Counted from the stretch's first letter, positions 15,485-24,540 are shown. The stretch: DNA of 64,000 nt from CAUZIR01 sp034421295 (GCA_034421295.1 DAOUKM010000003.1:1-64000); one strand, 5' to 3'. A program made the numbers and translations. The notes: a model not told the origin generated them from the letters alone.

Positions 15485-17230
15485 TTAGAATTCCCTTCTT
15501 GCCACCTCGTCCTTGAGCCGCTGAACGATCTCGTCTACAGGAACCGCGCCCAGATCCTGACCCGAGCGTAGTCGCAGGGCCGCCGCGTCGGCAGCCTCCT
15601 CGCGGTCGCCGACGACGAGCATGTACGGGACCTTGCGCACCTGCGCGCTGCGTATCTTGGCTCCCATCCGGTCGTTGCCGTCGTCCAACTCCGCCCTCAA
15701 CCCGGCGCCCGAGAGCCGGTCGGCGATTGACTGGCCGTAATCCCGGTGCCGGTCGGCTATGGGTATTACCACCGCCTGTACCGGCGCAAGCCATGTGGGG
15801 AAGGCGCCGCCGTAGTGCTCGATGAGAACGCCCATGAACCTCTCCATAGAGCCGAGAAGGGCTCTGTGGATGACGTAGGGCTGGTGGCGCTCGCCGTCCT
15901 GCCCCACGTACTCCAGGTCGAATCGCGCCGGCAGGTTAAAGTCGAACTGGACCGTGGTGATCTGCCAGAGCCGGCCGATGGCATCGCGGATGTGCACGTC
16001 TATCTTGGGGCCGTAAAACGCGCCCCCGCCCTCGTCTAGGGTGTAGTCGTGAGCCCGTTCATCAAGCGTCTGTCTCAGCGCCTCGGTGGCCAGGTTCCAC
16101 TGGGCATCCGTACCCACAGCCTTTTCCGGCTTGGTTGCGAGCATCACCTCGAACTCTGAGAAGCCGAAGCTGGACAGCAGGTGGAAGGTCAGGTCCAGGA
16201 CCCCGTTCACCTCCTCCTTGACCTGATCCTGTCGGCAGAAGATGTGGGCGTCGTCCTGGGTGAGTCCCCTCACCCGCAGAAGGCCCGCGAGCACCCCGCC
16301 GCGCTCGTATCGGTACACGGTGCCCAGCTCCCCTGTGCGTATCGGCAGATCCCGGTAGCTGCGCAGGTCGGTCTTGTAGTAGGTCATGTGAAATGGGCAG
16401 TTCATGGGCTTCAGGTAGTAGTCCTGACCGTCCATGTCCATCGGTGCGAACATGTTCTCCGCGTAAAAGTCCAGGTGGCCCGAGGTGCGCCACAGGTCGG
16501 CCTTGCCCACGTGCGGCGTATAGACCAGGGAGTATCCTGCCGCGACGTGCTCTGCGCGCCAGAACTCCTCGATCAGGCCCCTGATGACCGCGCCCTTCGG
16601 GTGCCAGATGACAAGCCCGGGGCCCACGTCGTCCGAAATGGAGAAAAGATCCAGTTGACGGCCCAGCACCCTGTGGTCGCGCTTGCGTGCCTCCTCAAGG
16701 CGCTCAAGGTGATCGGCGAGTTCGGCCTCGGACTCGAACGCCGTGCCGTATATGCGCTTTAGCATCGGGCGGTTCTCGTCGCCCCGCCAGTATGCGCCCG
16801 CGACGCTCAGCAGCTTGTAGGCGGCGATCTTGCCGGTCGATTCGACGTGGGGGCCGCCGCACAGGTCCTCGAACGGCCCGTGCGTATAGCTGGAGATGGC
16901 CTCTTCCTCGGGTATGTCGTCGATCACCTCCAGCTTGAGGGGTTCATCCGCGTTCATGCGCCTCGCCTCATCGCGGGGATACTCGCGGTATACGAACGGC
17001 AGGTCTTCGTCTATAACGGCCTGCATACGGCGCTCTATCTCCTCGAGGTCGGCGGGGGAGAAGCTCCGCTCGGTCAGAAAGTCGTAATAGAAGCCGTCGT
17101 CGGTGGGCGGACCTATTCCCAGCCTGACGTCCGGGTACATGCGGGTCACGATGTCGGCCATCACGTGCGCGGCCGAGTGACGCATCCGCTTCCTTAGTTC
17201 GACTAGCTCAGGGTCGACCCTTGCTGCCAT
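15485..17230 (-). CDS. thrS: threonyl-tRNA synthetase without TGS domain
   Basis: Charges tRNA-Thr. The 581-residue protein begins directly with the editing domain (HSAAHVMADIV and the THGPFEDLCGGPHV region). It continues with the class II catalytic core (KPMNCPFHMTYYK with the zinc Cys, RYERGGVLAGLLRVRG, HRALLGSMERF) and ends with the anticodon-binding domain. The usual N-terminal TGS domain is missing, as in a known shorter type. ATG 17230 follows GGGAGGACGAA, a strong ribosome site; the longer frame adds 13 unlike residues. It is separated from infC by the inserted genes. Confidence 0.95.
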   Translation of the reverse strand: MAARVDPELVELRKRMRHSAAHVMADIVTRMYPDVRLGIGPPTDDGFYYDFLTERSFSPADLEEIERRMQAVIDEDLPFVYREYPRDEARRMNADEPLKLEVIDDIPEEEAISSYTHGPFEDLCGGPHVESTGKIAAYKLLSVAGAYWRGDENRPMLKRIYGTAFESEAELADHLERLEEARKRDHRVLGRQLDLFSISDDVGPGLVIWHPKGAVIRGLIEEFWRAEHVAAGYSLVYTPHVGKADLWRTSGHLDFYAENMFAPMDMDGQDYYLKPMNCPFHMTYYKTDLRSYRDLPIRTGELGTVYRYERGGVLAGLLRVRGLTQDDAHIFCRQDQVKEEVNGVLDLTFHLLSSFGFSEFEVMLATKPEKAVGTDAQWNLATEALRQTLDERAHDYTLDEGGGAFYGPKIDVHIRDAIGRLWQITTVQFDFNLPARFDLEYVGQDGERHQPYVIHRALLGSMERFMGVLIEHYGGAFPTWLAPVQAVVIPIADRHRDYGQSIADRLSGAGLRAELDDGNDRMGAKIRSAQVRKVPYMLVVGDREEAADAAALRLRSGQDLGAVPVDEIVQRLKDEVARREF

Positions 17231-17414
17231 TTCGTCCTCCCTGGTCCTGGGCGGCTGAGAGCGCCGCATCTGGGCTGCAAAACAAAACCTTCCCCGGCCG
17301 CTTGCCGCAGGAAGGCTGATTGCTGAGCGGTCTTGGCCTCTTCTTGAGAAAGGCGATCAGTTGGAGGTTCCCAAGCGGCCTGCTCCTTTCAAAGGGTCTC
17401 GAATCTGGATTATA
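17231..17414 (-). promoter_or_regulatory. thrS promoter -10 and attenuator-like leader
   Basis: A TATAAT lies at 17414-17409 on the minus strand with no good -35. The transcript would then hold CGGCCGCTTG-like sequence (17380-17372 reads GGCCGCTTG) that is exactly complementary to CAAGCGGCC (17304-17296) inside the downstream terminator. Forming this long-range pair would break the terminator. Between them lies a possible 5-codon leader frame (AAAGGAG, then TTG GGA ACC TCC AAC TGA) containing one Thr codon. No T-box consensus was found. Confidence 0.45.
17279..17315 (-). terminator. Rho-independent terminator in the thrS leader
   Basis: On the minus strand CCTTCC (17315-17310) pairs with GGAAGG (17293-17288), and the inner CGGC pairs with GCCG around a 5-base loop. 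TTTTGTTTT follows at once. It lies about 50 bases before the thrS start and after the putative promoter, so it can act as an attenuator. Confidence 0.6.
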
Positions 17415-17451
17415 GACCGATACATCGTCGGCCGGCTCCGGAGATTGGTGG

Positions 17452-19038
17452 CTATGGCACTGCGTAGCCGGCCATTACGCCCGTGCATACCTCATCGTCC
17501 ACCGCGACCTGGCCGTTGACCAGTACGTAGGATATGCCGGTCGGATGGTGATTCGGGTCCTCGAACGTCGCAGTATCGATGATCGAGTCCGGATCGAAGA
17601 CGACGATGTCGGCGAAGTAACCGTCCTTGACCCGCCCGCGGTCGGTCAGCCCGAATCGCCTGGCCGGGTTGTCGGTCATGCGCTGAATCATCGTCTCCAG
17701 GCTCATGATGTCCGGCATCTGTCGGCGCAGTCGGCCCAGGAAGCGCGGGAAGGTCCCGTAGGCCCTGGGGTGGGGAAGTCCCCCGACGGGGATCTGGTCG
17801 CTGCCCACCATGTAGTCCGGTCGGGCGAGCAGTTCCATCTGGTCGCGCGAGAGCGTCCGGGTTATGGCCACGCTCGTCGGCGGGGCACCCCGATAGCCGA
17901 CCTGGAGGCCCTCCTCAAGCAGCAGGTCACATACGACGTCACCGGGAGACCTGCCCTGCAAACGCGCTATGTCGAACAGGCTCATGCCCTCAAGGTCCCG
18001 GTGCGCCGGCAGGTGGGTGAACACCATCTGGTCCAGGGGCCTGGTGTCGTAGGAGTTTATGTCCTCAACCACCCTTCGTCTCTCCACCGGGTCGCTGAGC
18101 CTTCCGATTATCTCGTCGGAGCCTCCTTCCTGTGAGACGGAGTGAAGGATCATCACGGTAAAGCTGCTGCCGATGGGATAGGGGTATAGCTCCAGGGAGG
18201 AGTCAACCTCGTCCTTTGCAGCGTCGACCGGAGCGATCTTCTCGGCGGCCGTCATCACCCCCACGTCCTCCGGGTTCGTGCGGAAGTGCGAGAAGTGAAC
18301 CTTCACCCCTGAGCGTCTGCCGATCTCAAGTGCCTCCGCAACACCTCCGCCCCCAAAGCCGCGCTCGGTGTGAACGTCTCGCAGGTGGGTTACGTAAAGA
18401 CCCCCTACCTCGTCTGCGGCCCTGCACAGTTCGATAAGCTCTTCGGTCGTGCTCCAGCAGTTCGGGAAGTAGGACATTCCCGTCGAGAATGCGACCGCCC
18501 CCTGTTCGACCGATTCGCGGACGAGACGCTTGGCCTTGGCCAGATCTTCGCCGACCAGCGGCGTGTCGGTGAATCCGACGGTCTCGATGCGGACCGCGCC
18601 GTGGGCGACGCAGTATGCGGTGTTGATCGCACACTTGCGATGGTAGTGCGACCGGAAAGCCTCCACGCTTGACATGTCCAGGTCCGCAGGGGGCAGACCC
18701 AGCAGCCCGGAAAGGTAGCGCCGGTACATCTCGTAGTTCGCCGCCGACAGCGGCGCGTACGAAAGGCCGTCCTGGCCCAGGAACTCGGTGGTTATGCCCT
18801 GTCTAATGCCGGAGGCATGCTGGGGGTCCAGCAGCAGCACACCGTCCGAGTGGGCGTGGGTGTCGATGAACCCGGGACTCACAACCTGCCCGGAGGCATC
18901 AATCGTGCGCGCCGCGTCGGCGGCCGCAAGATCGCCCACGGCCGTGATCCTGTCCCCGGATATGCCTACGTCCGCCCTGAAGGCGTCCTCCCCCGTCCCA
19001 TCGATTACCGTCCCGCCTCTGATCAGTAAGTCAAACAT
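17452..19038 (-). CDS. N-acyl-D-amino-acid deacylase family amidohydrolase
   Basis: A metal-dependent hydrolase of 528 residues. The N-terminal small beta domain (LLIRGGTVIDGTG) leads to the metal motif DTHAHSD, then the conserved ITTEFLGQDG, a GAVAFSTGMSY stretch and the closing FADIVVFDPD. This order is that of the D-aminoacylase/dihydroorotase-like family, which cleaves N-acyl groups from D-amino acids or related amides. The substrate cannot be read from the sequence. It precedes thrS on the same strand, with about 220 bases between. Confidence 0.85.
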   Translation of the reverse strand: MFDLLIRGGTVIDGTGEDAFRADVGISGDRITAVGDLAAADAARTIDASGQVVSPGFIDTHAHSDGVLLLDPQHASGIRQGITTEFLGQDGLSYAPLSAANYEMYRRYLSGLLGLPPADLDMSSVEAFRSHYHRKCAINTAYCVAHGAVRIETVGFTDTPLVGEDLAKAKRLVRESVEQGAVAFSTGMSYFPNCWSTTEELIELCRAADEVGGLYVTHLRDVHTERGFGGGGVAEALEIGRRSGVKVHFSHFRTNPEDVGVMTAAEKIAPVDAAKDEVDSSLELYPYPIGSSFTVMILHSVSQEGGSDEIIGRLSDPVERRRVVEDINSYDTRPLDQMVFTHLPAHRDLEGMSLFDIARLQGRSPGDVVCDLLLEEGLQVGYRGAPPTSVAITRTLSRDQMELLARPDYMVGSDQIPVGGLPHPRAYGTFPRFLGRLRRQMPDIMSLETMIQRMTDNPARRFGLTDRGRVKDGYFADIVVFDPDSIIDTATFEDPNHHPTGISYVLVNGQVAVDDEVCTGVMAGYAVP

Positions 19039-19337
19039 TCAGTCCTCAAAGTCGAATTCCACGGTCCTCCCGGACCGTCTCCGTCCTGGATATGGCCGCG
19101 ATGACGGCACTCACTATCATCCCGTGTCGGTGGAGTCGGAAGGTGACAACAGCTCCCGCGTACCCTGGCCGGTGAAAGCGAGACAGCGGGGAAACCGGTT
19201 GCCCGGCCGGAGTCTTCGGGAGGATCCGAAACGGAATGCCTGCCTGGCAGCTGAACCGTGGACGGGGCCAAGCCGTCCCGACCGAGGATCGCTCCCCATT
19301 CGCGACGCGATCGGGGTCGGCACCGATACAGGGTCGA

Positions 19338-19607
19338 CTAGGCCTCCAGCCGCCTGCGTATCTGCGCCCTGATCTCCTTTACCCTCGGGAGGTCGGGGAA
19401 CCTGCCATCCTCGTTCGCCTTGTCGTACAGCGTGTCTCCATCCACGAAGACCTGGAGTACGCCTCCGACCCCCGGGGTCATGGTTATCGACACGTCAGCG
19501 CCGCCCTCGGCAAAGATCTCGGTGGCCATCCAGGCCGCCGTACCGTGGTGGCTTCAAGGGACGCAGTAGCGGATCTCGACGTTCAGCTTGGCGATGGGTT
19601 CCGTCAT
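19338..19607 (-). CDS. SelW/Rdx-family selenoprotein (UGA = selenocysteine)
   Basis: A small thioredoxin-like redox protein. Reading from ATG 19607 (AGGAG 7 bases upstream), the frame gives AKLNVEIRYCVP, then TGA at 19556-19554, then SHHGTAAWMATEIFAEGG and the family's PGVGGVLQVFVDG and GRFPDL motifs. With UGA as selenocysteine the active site is C-V-P-U, the CxxU motif of SelW proteins, and the total is 89 residues, the family's normal size. A hairpin follows the UGA. A naive gene call gives only the last 63 residues. The partner and substrate are unknown. Confidence 0.88.
19521..19556 (-). promoter_or_regulatory. SECIS-like hairpin after UGA of the SelW gene
   Basis: Beginning 14 nt after the UGA, GGCGGCC (19539-19533) pairs with GGCCACC (19527-19521) with one mismatch, around the loop TGGAT. 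The loop starts 21 nt past the UGA, the distance expected for a bacterial selenocysteine insertion element. Confidence 0.6.
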
Positions 19608-19642
19608 CTTACTCTCCTGCCGCCGGGCTCGACCCGGACGGA

Positions 19643-20659
19643 CTAAGACACCGTCGCCGGGCCGCGGCCCGGTATCTTGCGCAACACGTCGGGGTTGGCA
19701 ATTGACATAGGATACACGCCTCTCAGAATCCGGGCCGCCTCCTCGCCCAGCCTGGACCTGCCCACCGCGTTGGATCGGTCTGACGTGCCAGCAGAATGCG
19801 GAGTGACGATCACGTTGTCCATTGCCAGCAGCGGGTTGTCGTCGGGCGTGGGCTCCTGCTCGAACACGTCGAGCGCGGCGCCGGCTATCTGCCCCTCCCT
19901 CAGGGCCCCTATCAGGGCCGCCTCGTCGTGGGTCGGGCCGCGGCAGGTGTTTATGAAGTAGGCGGTCGGCTTCATGGCCCTGAACAGTGATTCGCCAGCG
20001 AGTCCCCTTGTCCCGTCGTTCAGCGGTACGTGCATCGAGACGTAGTCTGAGGCGGCGGCCAGTTCCTCCATAGTCTCGACCGTCGTGACCTCGTACTCGT
20101 CGGCCACCCACGGGGGCAGGTAGGGGTCGTAGACCATGACCCTCAGGCCGAACACCTTGGCCTTGCGGGCGGTAGGCCTGCCGATGTTGCCCAGGCCGAT
20201 CAGGCCCAGGGTCTGCCCGTAGACGGACGGCATAGGCAGCAGGGTCCAGGGGGTCTCCGGCACCCAGCGGCCCTCCCGGACCAGCGTGTTGAGCTGAACC
20301 AGCCTCTTTGAGCAAGCCAGCACGAACAGGATCGTGTGGTTGGCCACCTCGTCGGAGCAGTAACCGGCGCAGTTGACCACCATGATCCCGGCCTCAGTCG
20401 CCGCACGATCGTCGATGTGGTTAAAGCCGTGGCCAAGGCTCACGATCGCGGTGGCGCCGCGCATGGCCCCAATTGCCGCACTTCCAATGGGCACCGCCTC
20501 GCTGATCACAACGTCGGCATCCTTTACCGCCTCGATCACCTCGCCCTCGCTGCGAACCAGGTGCCTTTCGAAGGTGTGGTCGATGCCGGAGAGCCCATCG
20601 AGCGTGAGGGCGATGTCGGACTCACGGGAGGATACATACGCGACTTTGGGTTTTCCCAT
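19643..20659 (-). CDS. D-2-hydroxyacid dehydrogenase (phosphoglycerate dehydrogenase-like)
   Basis: An NAD-dependent oxidoreductase of 338 residues. The Rossmann motif LGLIGLGNIGRPTARK, the catalytic Arg region INTCRGPTHDE, the Glu in FEQEP and the His in TPHSAG are all present, the full set of the D-isomer-specific family. The HGFNHIDDRAATEAGI stretch resembles CtBP-like members. The substrate is not evident. It starts 12 bases after the epimerase-like gene on the same strand and precedes the selenoprotein, so the three probably form one transcript. Confidence 0.85.
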   Translation of the reverse strand: MGKPKVAYVSSRESDIALTLDGLSGIDHTFERHLVRSEGEVIEAVKDADVVISEAVPIGSAAIGAMRGATAIVSLGHGFNHIDDRAATEAGIMVVNCAGYCSDEVANHTILFVLACSKRLVQLNTLVREGRWVPETPWTLLPMPSVYGQTLGLIGLGNIGRPTARKAKVFGLRVMVYDPYLPPWVADEYEVTTVETMEELAAASDYVSMHVPLNDGTRGLAGESLFRAMKPTAYFINTCRGPTHDEAALIGALREGQIAGAALDVFEQEPTPDDNPLLAMDNVIVTPHSAGTSDRSNAVGRSRLGEEAARILRGVYPMSIANPDVLRKIPGRGPATVS

Positions 20660-20671
20660 TGGCTCTCTTTC

Positions 20672-21763
20672 TCAGGCACCAACCAGGTGCGAGTAGTCCT
20701 TGCCCCACCTCTCGGCCAGCTCGACCTCCCGATCCCTTCCCTCATAGTGGGCGGAGTCCGGGGCGGGGTTTTCCCGATACCAGTTGACGGTCTCCGATAT
20801 CCAGTCGGCCATCGGCGTCGAGTGCATTGCAAAGTCGCGCCGCGCCTTCTCGACCGACATGACGTAGGGTGACGGTATGTACAGCGGGTCGTAGCTCCAG
20901 TCCTTCCAGGGCAGGTCCGAGAGCAGGTCGCACGCTCTGCCGGGGACGGAGACGGCGTTGAGCTCGGTCCCGCATGCACCGGCCACGGTCTGAAGGTAGT
21001 GTCGAAGGGTCGGTACCTCGGTCTGGCAGATGTTGTAGATGTTGCCGGCGGCGGTGGCCGAGTCGGCGACGTCGATGAATGCCCTGGCGACATCGTCGCG
21101 AAAGCCCAGCCGAAACACCCCCGAGCCGCCATCCCTCAGAACGATCGGACGTCCATCCTCGATGCGCTGCTGGTACCACCAGAACCTGAGACTGGGGTCC
21201 TCCGGACCCATGGTGGCCGGGACGCGCATGATGACCCAAGGAAAGTCGCTCGTCTCGGCAAGGTAGCGCTCGATCTGCCTCTTTCCCTGCGCGTACTCGT
21301 CCTCTGCGTCGTCGTAGGACCAGGGAACGGATGCAAGGTCGACCGAGTGCTCGGCGATCGGGCATTCAGCGACCAGGTCCACGAACTGGTCGGAGCGGTC
21401 CGGAGGCGGTCCGTCGTCTCCGCTCGGGCGGCGCGTGAGAGCGTGTCCGGGACCGCCGTATATGGACACTGTGGAAGCCACGATGTAGCGGCCCGTGTTT
21501 CCCCTGAGCGCTCGGACCGCCGACTCTACGTCCTCGACCCTGAAGGCAAGGTTGTCGATCACGGCGTCGAAGCTGCGGCCGGCCAGATTGGACCGGAAGG
21601 AATCGGAGTCTGTTCGGTCTCCGATTATGTGGTCGCAATCGTCCCAGAACTCGGGCCGTGTGTTGCCCCTCGAATAGATCGTCACCTCGTCGCCGCGCGC
21701 AAGGAGCGATTGGACGATGATCTTCCCGAAGTAGAGGGTGCCGCCCAACACGAGTATTTTCAT
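20672..21763 (-). CDS. NAD-dependent epimerase/dehydratase family protein
   Basis: An extended short-chain dehydrogenase of 363 residues. The N-terminus KILVLGGTLYFGKIIVQSLL holds the nucleotide-binding Gly motif (here GGTLYFG), followed by YSRGNTRPE and a D63-like acidic residue. The VRALRGNTGRYIVASTVSIYGG section is the usual substrate-side loop and the C-terminal half binds a nucleotide sugar or similar ligand in relatives. It may be a CSP41-like or sugar-modifying enzyme. Confidence 0.78.
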   Translation of the reverse strand: MKILVLGGTLYFGKIIVQSLLARGDEVTIYSRGNTRPEFWDDCDHIIGDRTDSDSFRSNLAGRSFDAVIDNLAFRVEDVESAVRALRGNTGRYIVASTVSIYGGPGHALTRRPSGDDGPPPDRSDQFVDLVAECPIAEHSVDLASVPWSYDDAEDEYAQGKRQIERYLAETSDFPWVIMRVPATMGPEDPSLRFWWYQQRIEDGRPIVLRDGGSGVFRLGFRDDVARAFIDVADSATAAGNIYNICQTEVPTLRHYLQTVAGACGTELNAVSVPGRACDLLSDLPWKDWSYDPLYIPSPYVMSVEKARRDFAMHSTPMADWISETVNWYRENPAPDSAHYEGRDREVELAERWGKDYSHLVGA

Positions 21764-21891
21764 TAGACTCCGCCCATCTCGATAGCTCGATCGGCCGGCA
21801 TTATACGATGGATGGCACGGCCCCGGATCGAGTGTGGGGCCGGGCGACGTGGTGCTAAGATTGCCGCTATCGCGAACATCGGGGGTGTGCG

Positions 21892-22506
21892 GTGCTCAGA
21901 GTCCAGATCTTCTACGACTACATATGACCGTTCGTGCACAATGCAGCCGTGTGGCTGGATAAGGCACGCGCCGCAGGGTTCGAGGTCGACGTGACCTGGC
22001 GCGCCTTCCTCCTCGATGAGGCCGCGCGCAGCGACGGCGAGGCGCTGTGGGACAGGCCGGAGGATGAACGGGGCCGCTCGTTCCTTTCGCTCCTGGTGGG
22101 CAAGGCGGCGGCCAGGCAGGGCAGGGAGCAGTTCGAGCGCTTTCACAGGGCCCTGCTGGCGGCCCGTCATGACGGCGGCCGAATCCGCCTGGACAGGCTC
22201 GGCCCGCTCGTTGAAATCGCCGAGGAGCAGGGCCTCGATGGGGGCCGCCTGGCTCGCGATCTCGAGGACCCGGACCTCGTGGCGGAGGTGGCGGCCGACC
22301 ACAGGGAGGCGGTATCCGAACACGGGGTATTCGGTACTCCGACATTCCTGTTCGAAAACGGGCATTCGGTGTTCCTTAAGACATTCATACCCCCGGATGA
22401 CGAGGCGGCCGAAGCGATGGCCCACTTTGCGGGCCTGTTCGCTGAGAGGAGCTACGTCGGCGAGGTAAAGCGCCCCCAGCCACCCTGGCCGAAGGGTGCG
22501 ATCTAG
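21892..22506 (+). CDS. DsbA/FrnE-like selenoprotein (UGA = selenocysteine)
   Basis: A thioredoxin-fold oxidoreductase. From GTG 21892 (GGGGG upstream, the only start after a stop at 21856) the frame gives LRVQIFYDYI, then TGA at 21925-21927, then PFVHNAAVWLDKARAAG. It continues through the helical insert to HGVFGTPTFLFENG, the cis-Pro loop of DsbA-like proteins. Relatives have Cys-Pro-Phe-Cys/Val at this place, so UGA as selenocysteine gives an U-P-F-V active site and a 204-residue protein. A call at ATG 21934 loses the active site and first strand. It overlaps rnc by 11 bases. Confidence 0.85.
21925..21957 (+). promoter_or_regulatory. SECIS-like hairpin after UGA of the DsbA-like gene
   Basis: CAGCC (21944-21948) pairs with GGCTG (21953-21957) around the 4-base loop GTGT. 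The loop starts 21 nt after the UGA, the same distance as in the SelW gene 2.3 kb away. Confidence 0.55.
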
Positions 22507-23209
22507 GAATCCCTCTCCAGATCGGTCGCGCGATCTAGCCGACCTGCAGTCCCGGATCGGGTGCACGTTCTCCGATGCGGGGCTGCTTGAACTTGCGCTT
22601 GTTCACCCCTCCGTGGTCAACGAGGAAGGCTCAGCGCGCACTCTCTCCAACCAGAGGCTCGAGTTCCTCGGGGATGCCGTCGTGGACCTGGCCGTGGCAG
22701 AGGAGCTGTACCGGCGACACCCTGACTGGAGCGAGGGTCGTCTCACCTCGGTCCGGTCGGCCCTCGTCAGCGGCCAGACCCTGGCGGCGGCGGCGGCGGA
22801 CATCGGCCTGGGGCGGTACCTGGCGCTGGGCAGGGGTGAGGAGGCGCTCGGTGGCCGCGGGCGGCAGTCGAATCTGGCGGCGGCGCTGGAGTCCGTCGTC
22901 GGCGCCAGGTTCCTCGACGCAGGTTACGAGGCGGCCCTTGAGCTGGCACTGAGCCTGTTGGGTGACAGGCTAGACGAGGCGGGCCGGGGAGCCGCTTCCA
23001 ACCCCAAGTCCGAGCTCCAGGAGCTGGCGCAGGGCAGGGGGTGGCAGCCACCCCTGTACAGGATCGTCGAGCAGTCCGGTGAGCCCCATCTGCCCTCCTT
23101 TGTGGCCGAGGTGGAGGTCGACGGCAGGGTGGCGGGCCGGGGTTCGGGGTCCCGCAAGGCCAGCGCCGAGCAGGCCGCCGCAAGTCAGGCCCTGACCGAG
23201 CTTTCCTGA
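22496..23209 (+). CDS. rnc: ribonuclease III
   Basis: Cuts double-stranded RNA in rRNA maturation and mRNA decay. The 237-residue protein has the catalytic signature QRLEFLGDAVVDL with its acidic residues, the second acidic site in ALESVVGARFLDAG, and a C-terminal double-stranded RNA-binding domain (NPKSELQELAQGRG, and an Ala-rich final helix). The start is GTG inside the end of the DsbA-like gene. It converges with glyA. Confidence 0.94.
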   Translation: MRSRNPSPDRSRDLADLQSRIGCTFSDAGLLELALVHPSVVNEEGSARTLSNQRLEFLGDAVVDLAVAEELYRRHPDWSEGRLTSVRSALVSGQTLAAAAADIGLGRYLALGRGEEALGGRGRQSNLAAALESVVGARFLDAGYEAALELALSLLGDRLDEAGRGAASNPKSELQELAQGRGWQPPLYRIVEQSGEPHLPSFVAEVEVDGRVAGRGSGSRKASAEQAAASQALTELS

Positions 23210-23219
23210 CCCGGGGCTC

Positions 23220-24455
23220 CTAGTCCGGGACGGGCAGGCGATCGGCCAGCGCGGCGACCTCCCTGCGTACAGAGTCCTCCACTCCCGCCCTGTCGACGCC
23301 CTTCAGGGCCTGGAGTATCAGCTCTCCGACCCTTCGTGAGTCGTCCTCTGTAAAGCCCCTGCTGCTGATGGCGGGTGTGCCCAGCCGCAGGCCGCTGGTT
23401 ACGCGGGGCTTTTCAGGGTCATACGGGATGGCGTTCCGGTTGGTCGTGATGCGCACGCGGTCGAGCGCCTCCTCCGCGGCCCGGCCGGTCAGGCCAAGGG
23501 GGCGCAGGTCGACCAGCACCATGTGGTTGTCCGTTCCGCCGGAGACGATGCGCGCCCCTCCGTCCCCGAGCACCTCGGCCAAGGCCGCCGCATTCGCCGT
23601 GATCGCCTGCGTGTAGCTTTTGAACCGGGAGGTCAGCGCCTCACCGTATGCGACCGCCTTGGCCGCCACAGAGTGCATGAGCGGGCCGCCCTGGACATTG
23701 GGGAAAACTCCGCGGTCGACGGACGTCGCCAGCTCCTCGGTGGTCAGGATCATCCCTCCCCGCGGGCCCCGGAGCGTCTTGTGCGTGGTTGAGGTCACCA
23801 CGTGCGCATGCCTGACCGGTGACGGGTGGGCTCCGCCGGCGACGAGCCCGGAGAAATGAGCCATGTCGACCATGAGCAGCGCTCCGACATCGTCGGCTAT
23901 CTGCCGAAAGCGCCGAAAGTCGAAGAACCGCGGATACGCGGTGGCCCCGGTGACCAGGATCTTGGGCCTGTGCTCCTCGGCCAGCCGGGCCACCGCGTCC
24001 ATGTCTATCAGCTCTGTCTCGCGGTCTACACCGTAGGACACGAAGTTGTAGTGCCTGCCCGAGAAGTTGACCGGACTGCCGTGGGTCAGGTGGCCGCCCT
24101 GGTCCAGCCTGAGTCCCATCACCGTGTCGCCCGGTTGCAGCTGCGAATGGTAGACGGCCATGTTGGCCTGCGCTCCGGAGTGTGGCTGGACGTTGGCATG
24201 CTCGGCGCCGAACAGGCGCTTGGCCCGGGCTATCGCCAGGTTCTCGGCGACGTCCACGAATTCGCAGCCGCCATAGTAGCGGCGCCCCGGATAGCCCTCG
24301 GCGTACTTGTTGGTCAGCACCGATCCCTGCGCCTCTCGTACCGCCCTGCTTGCGTAGTTCTCAGAGGCGATCAGGTTGATGCTTTGCCGCTGCCGGGCGC
24401 TTTCCTCGGCGATGGCGCTCGCGAGCTCGGGGTCGCAACTGGCTAGAGAGGTCAA
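23220..24455 (-). CDS. glyA: serine hydroxymethyltransferase
   Basis: A PLP enzyme converting serine and tetrahydrofolate to glycine and methylene-THF. Motifs: LIASENYASRAV, YAEGYPGRRYYGGCEFVD, and the PLP lysine in VVTSTTHKTLRGPRGG. The frame is open far upstream, but TTG 24455 lies 7 bases after GGAG and gives 411 residues, typical for the family. It is downstream of hpf on the same strand. Confidence 0.95.
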   Translation of the reverse strand: MTSLASCDPELASAIAEESARQRQSINLIASENYASRAVREAQGSVLTNKYAEGYPGRRYYGGCEFVDVAENLAIARAKRLFGAEHANVQPHSGAQANMAVYHSQLQPGDTVMGLRLDQGGHLTHGSPVNFSGRHYNFVSYGVDRETELIDMDAVARLAEEHRPKILVTGATAYPRFFDFRRFRQIADDVGALLMVDMAHFSGLVAGGAHPSPVRHAHVVTSTTHKTLRGPRGGMILTTEELATSVDRGVFPNVQGGPLMHSVAAKAVAYGEALTSRFKSYTQAITANAAALAEVLGDGGARIVSGGTDNHMVLVDLRPLGLTGRAAEEALDRVRITTNRNAIPYDPEKPRVTSGLRLGTPAISSRGFTEDDSRRVGELILQALKGVDRAGVEDSVRREVAALADRLPVPD

Positions 24456-24540
24456 ATCTGGTCTCCAATATGGGGGTAAGGGCGGCCTGTGGACCTGCCG
24501 GGGTCCGCGGATATCCGTATCAGCGGGCCGATGCGGGCAG

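Noticed and set aside
17231..17414. T-box riboswitch before thrS
   Set aside because: The leader has a terminator and antiterminator, but the conserved T-box sequence (AGGGTGG..ACCGCG) and specifier-loop elements are not visible.
19039..19337. Cobalamin-type riboswitch in the spacer before the amidohydrolase gene
   Set aside because: GC-rich inverted repeats are present, but the B12 box and other conserved blocks could not be found on either strand.
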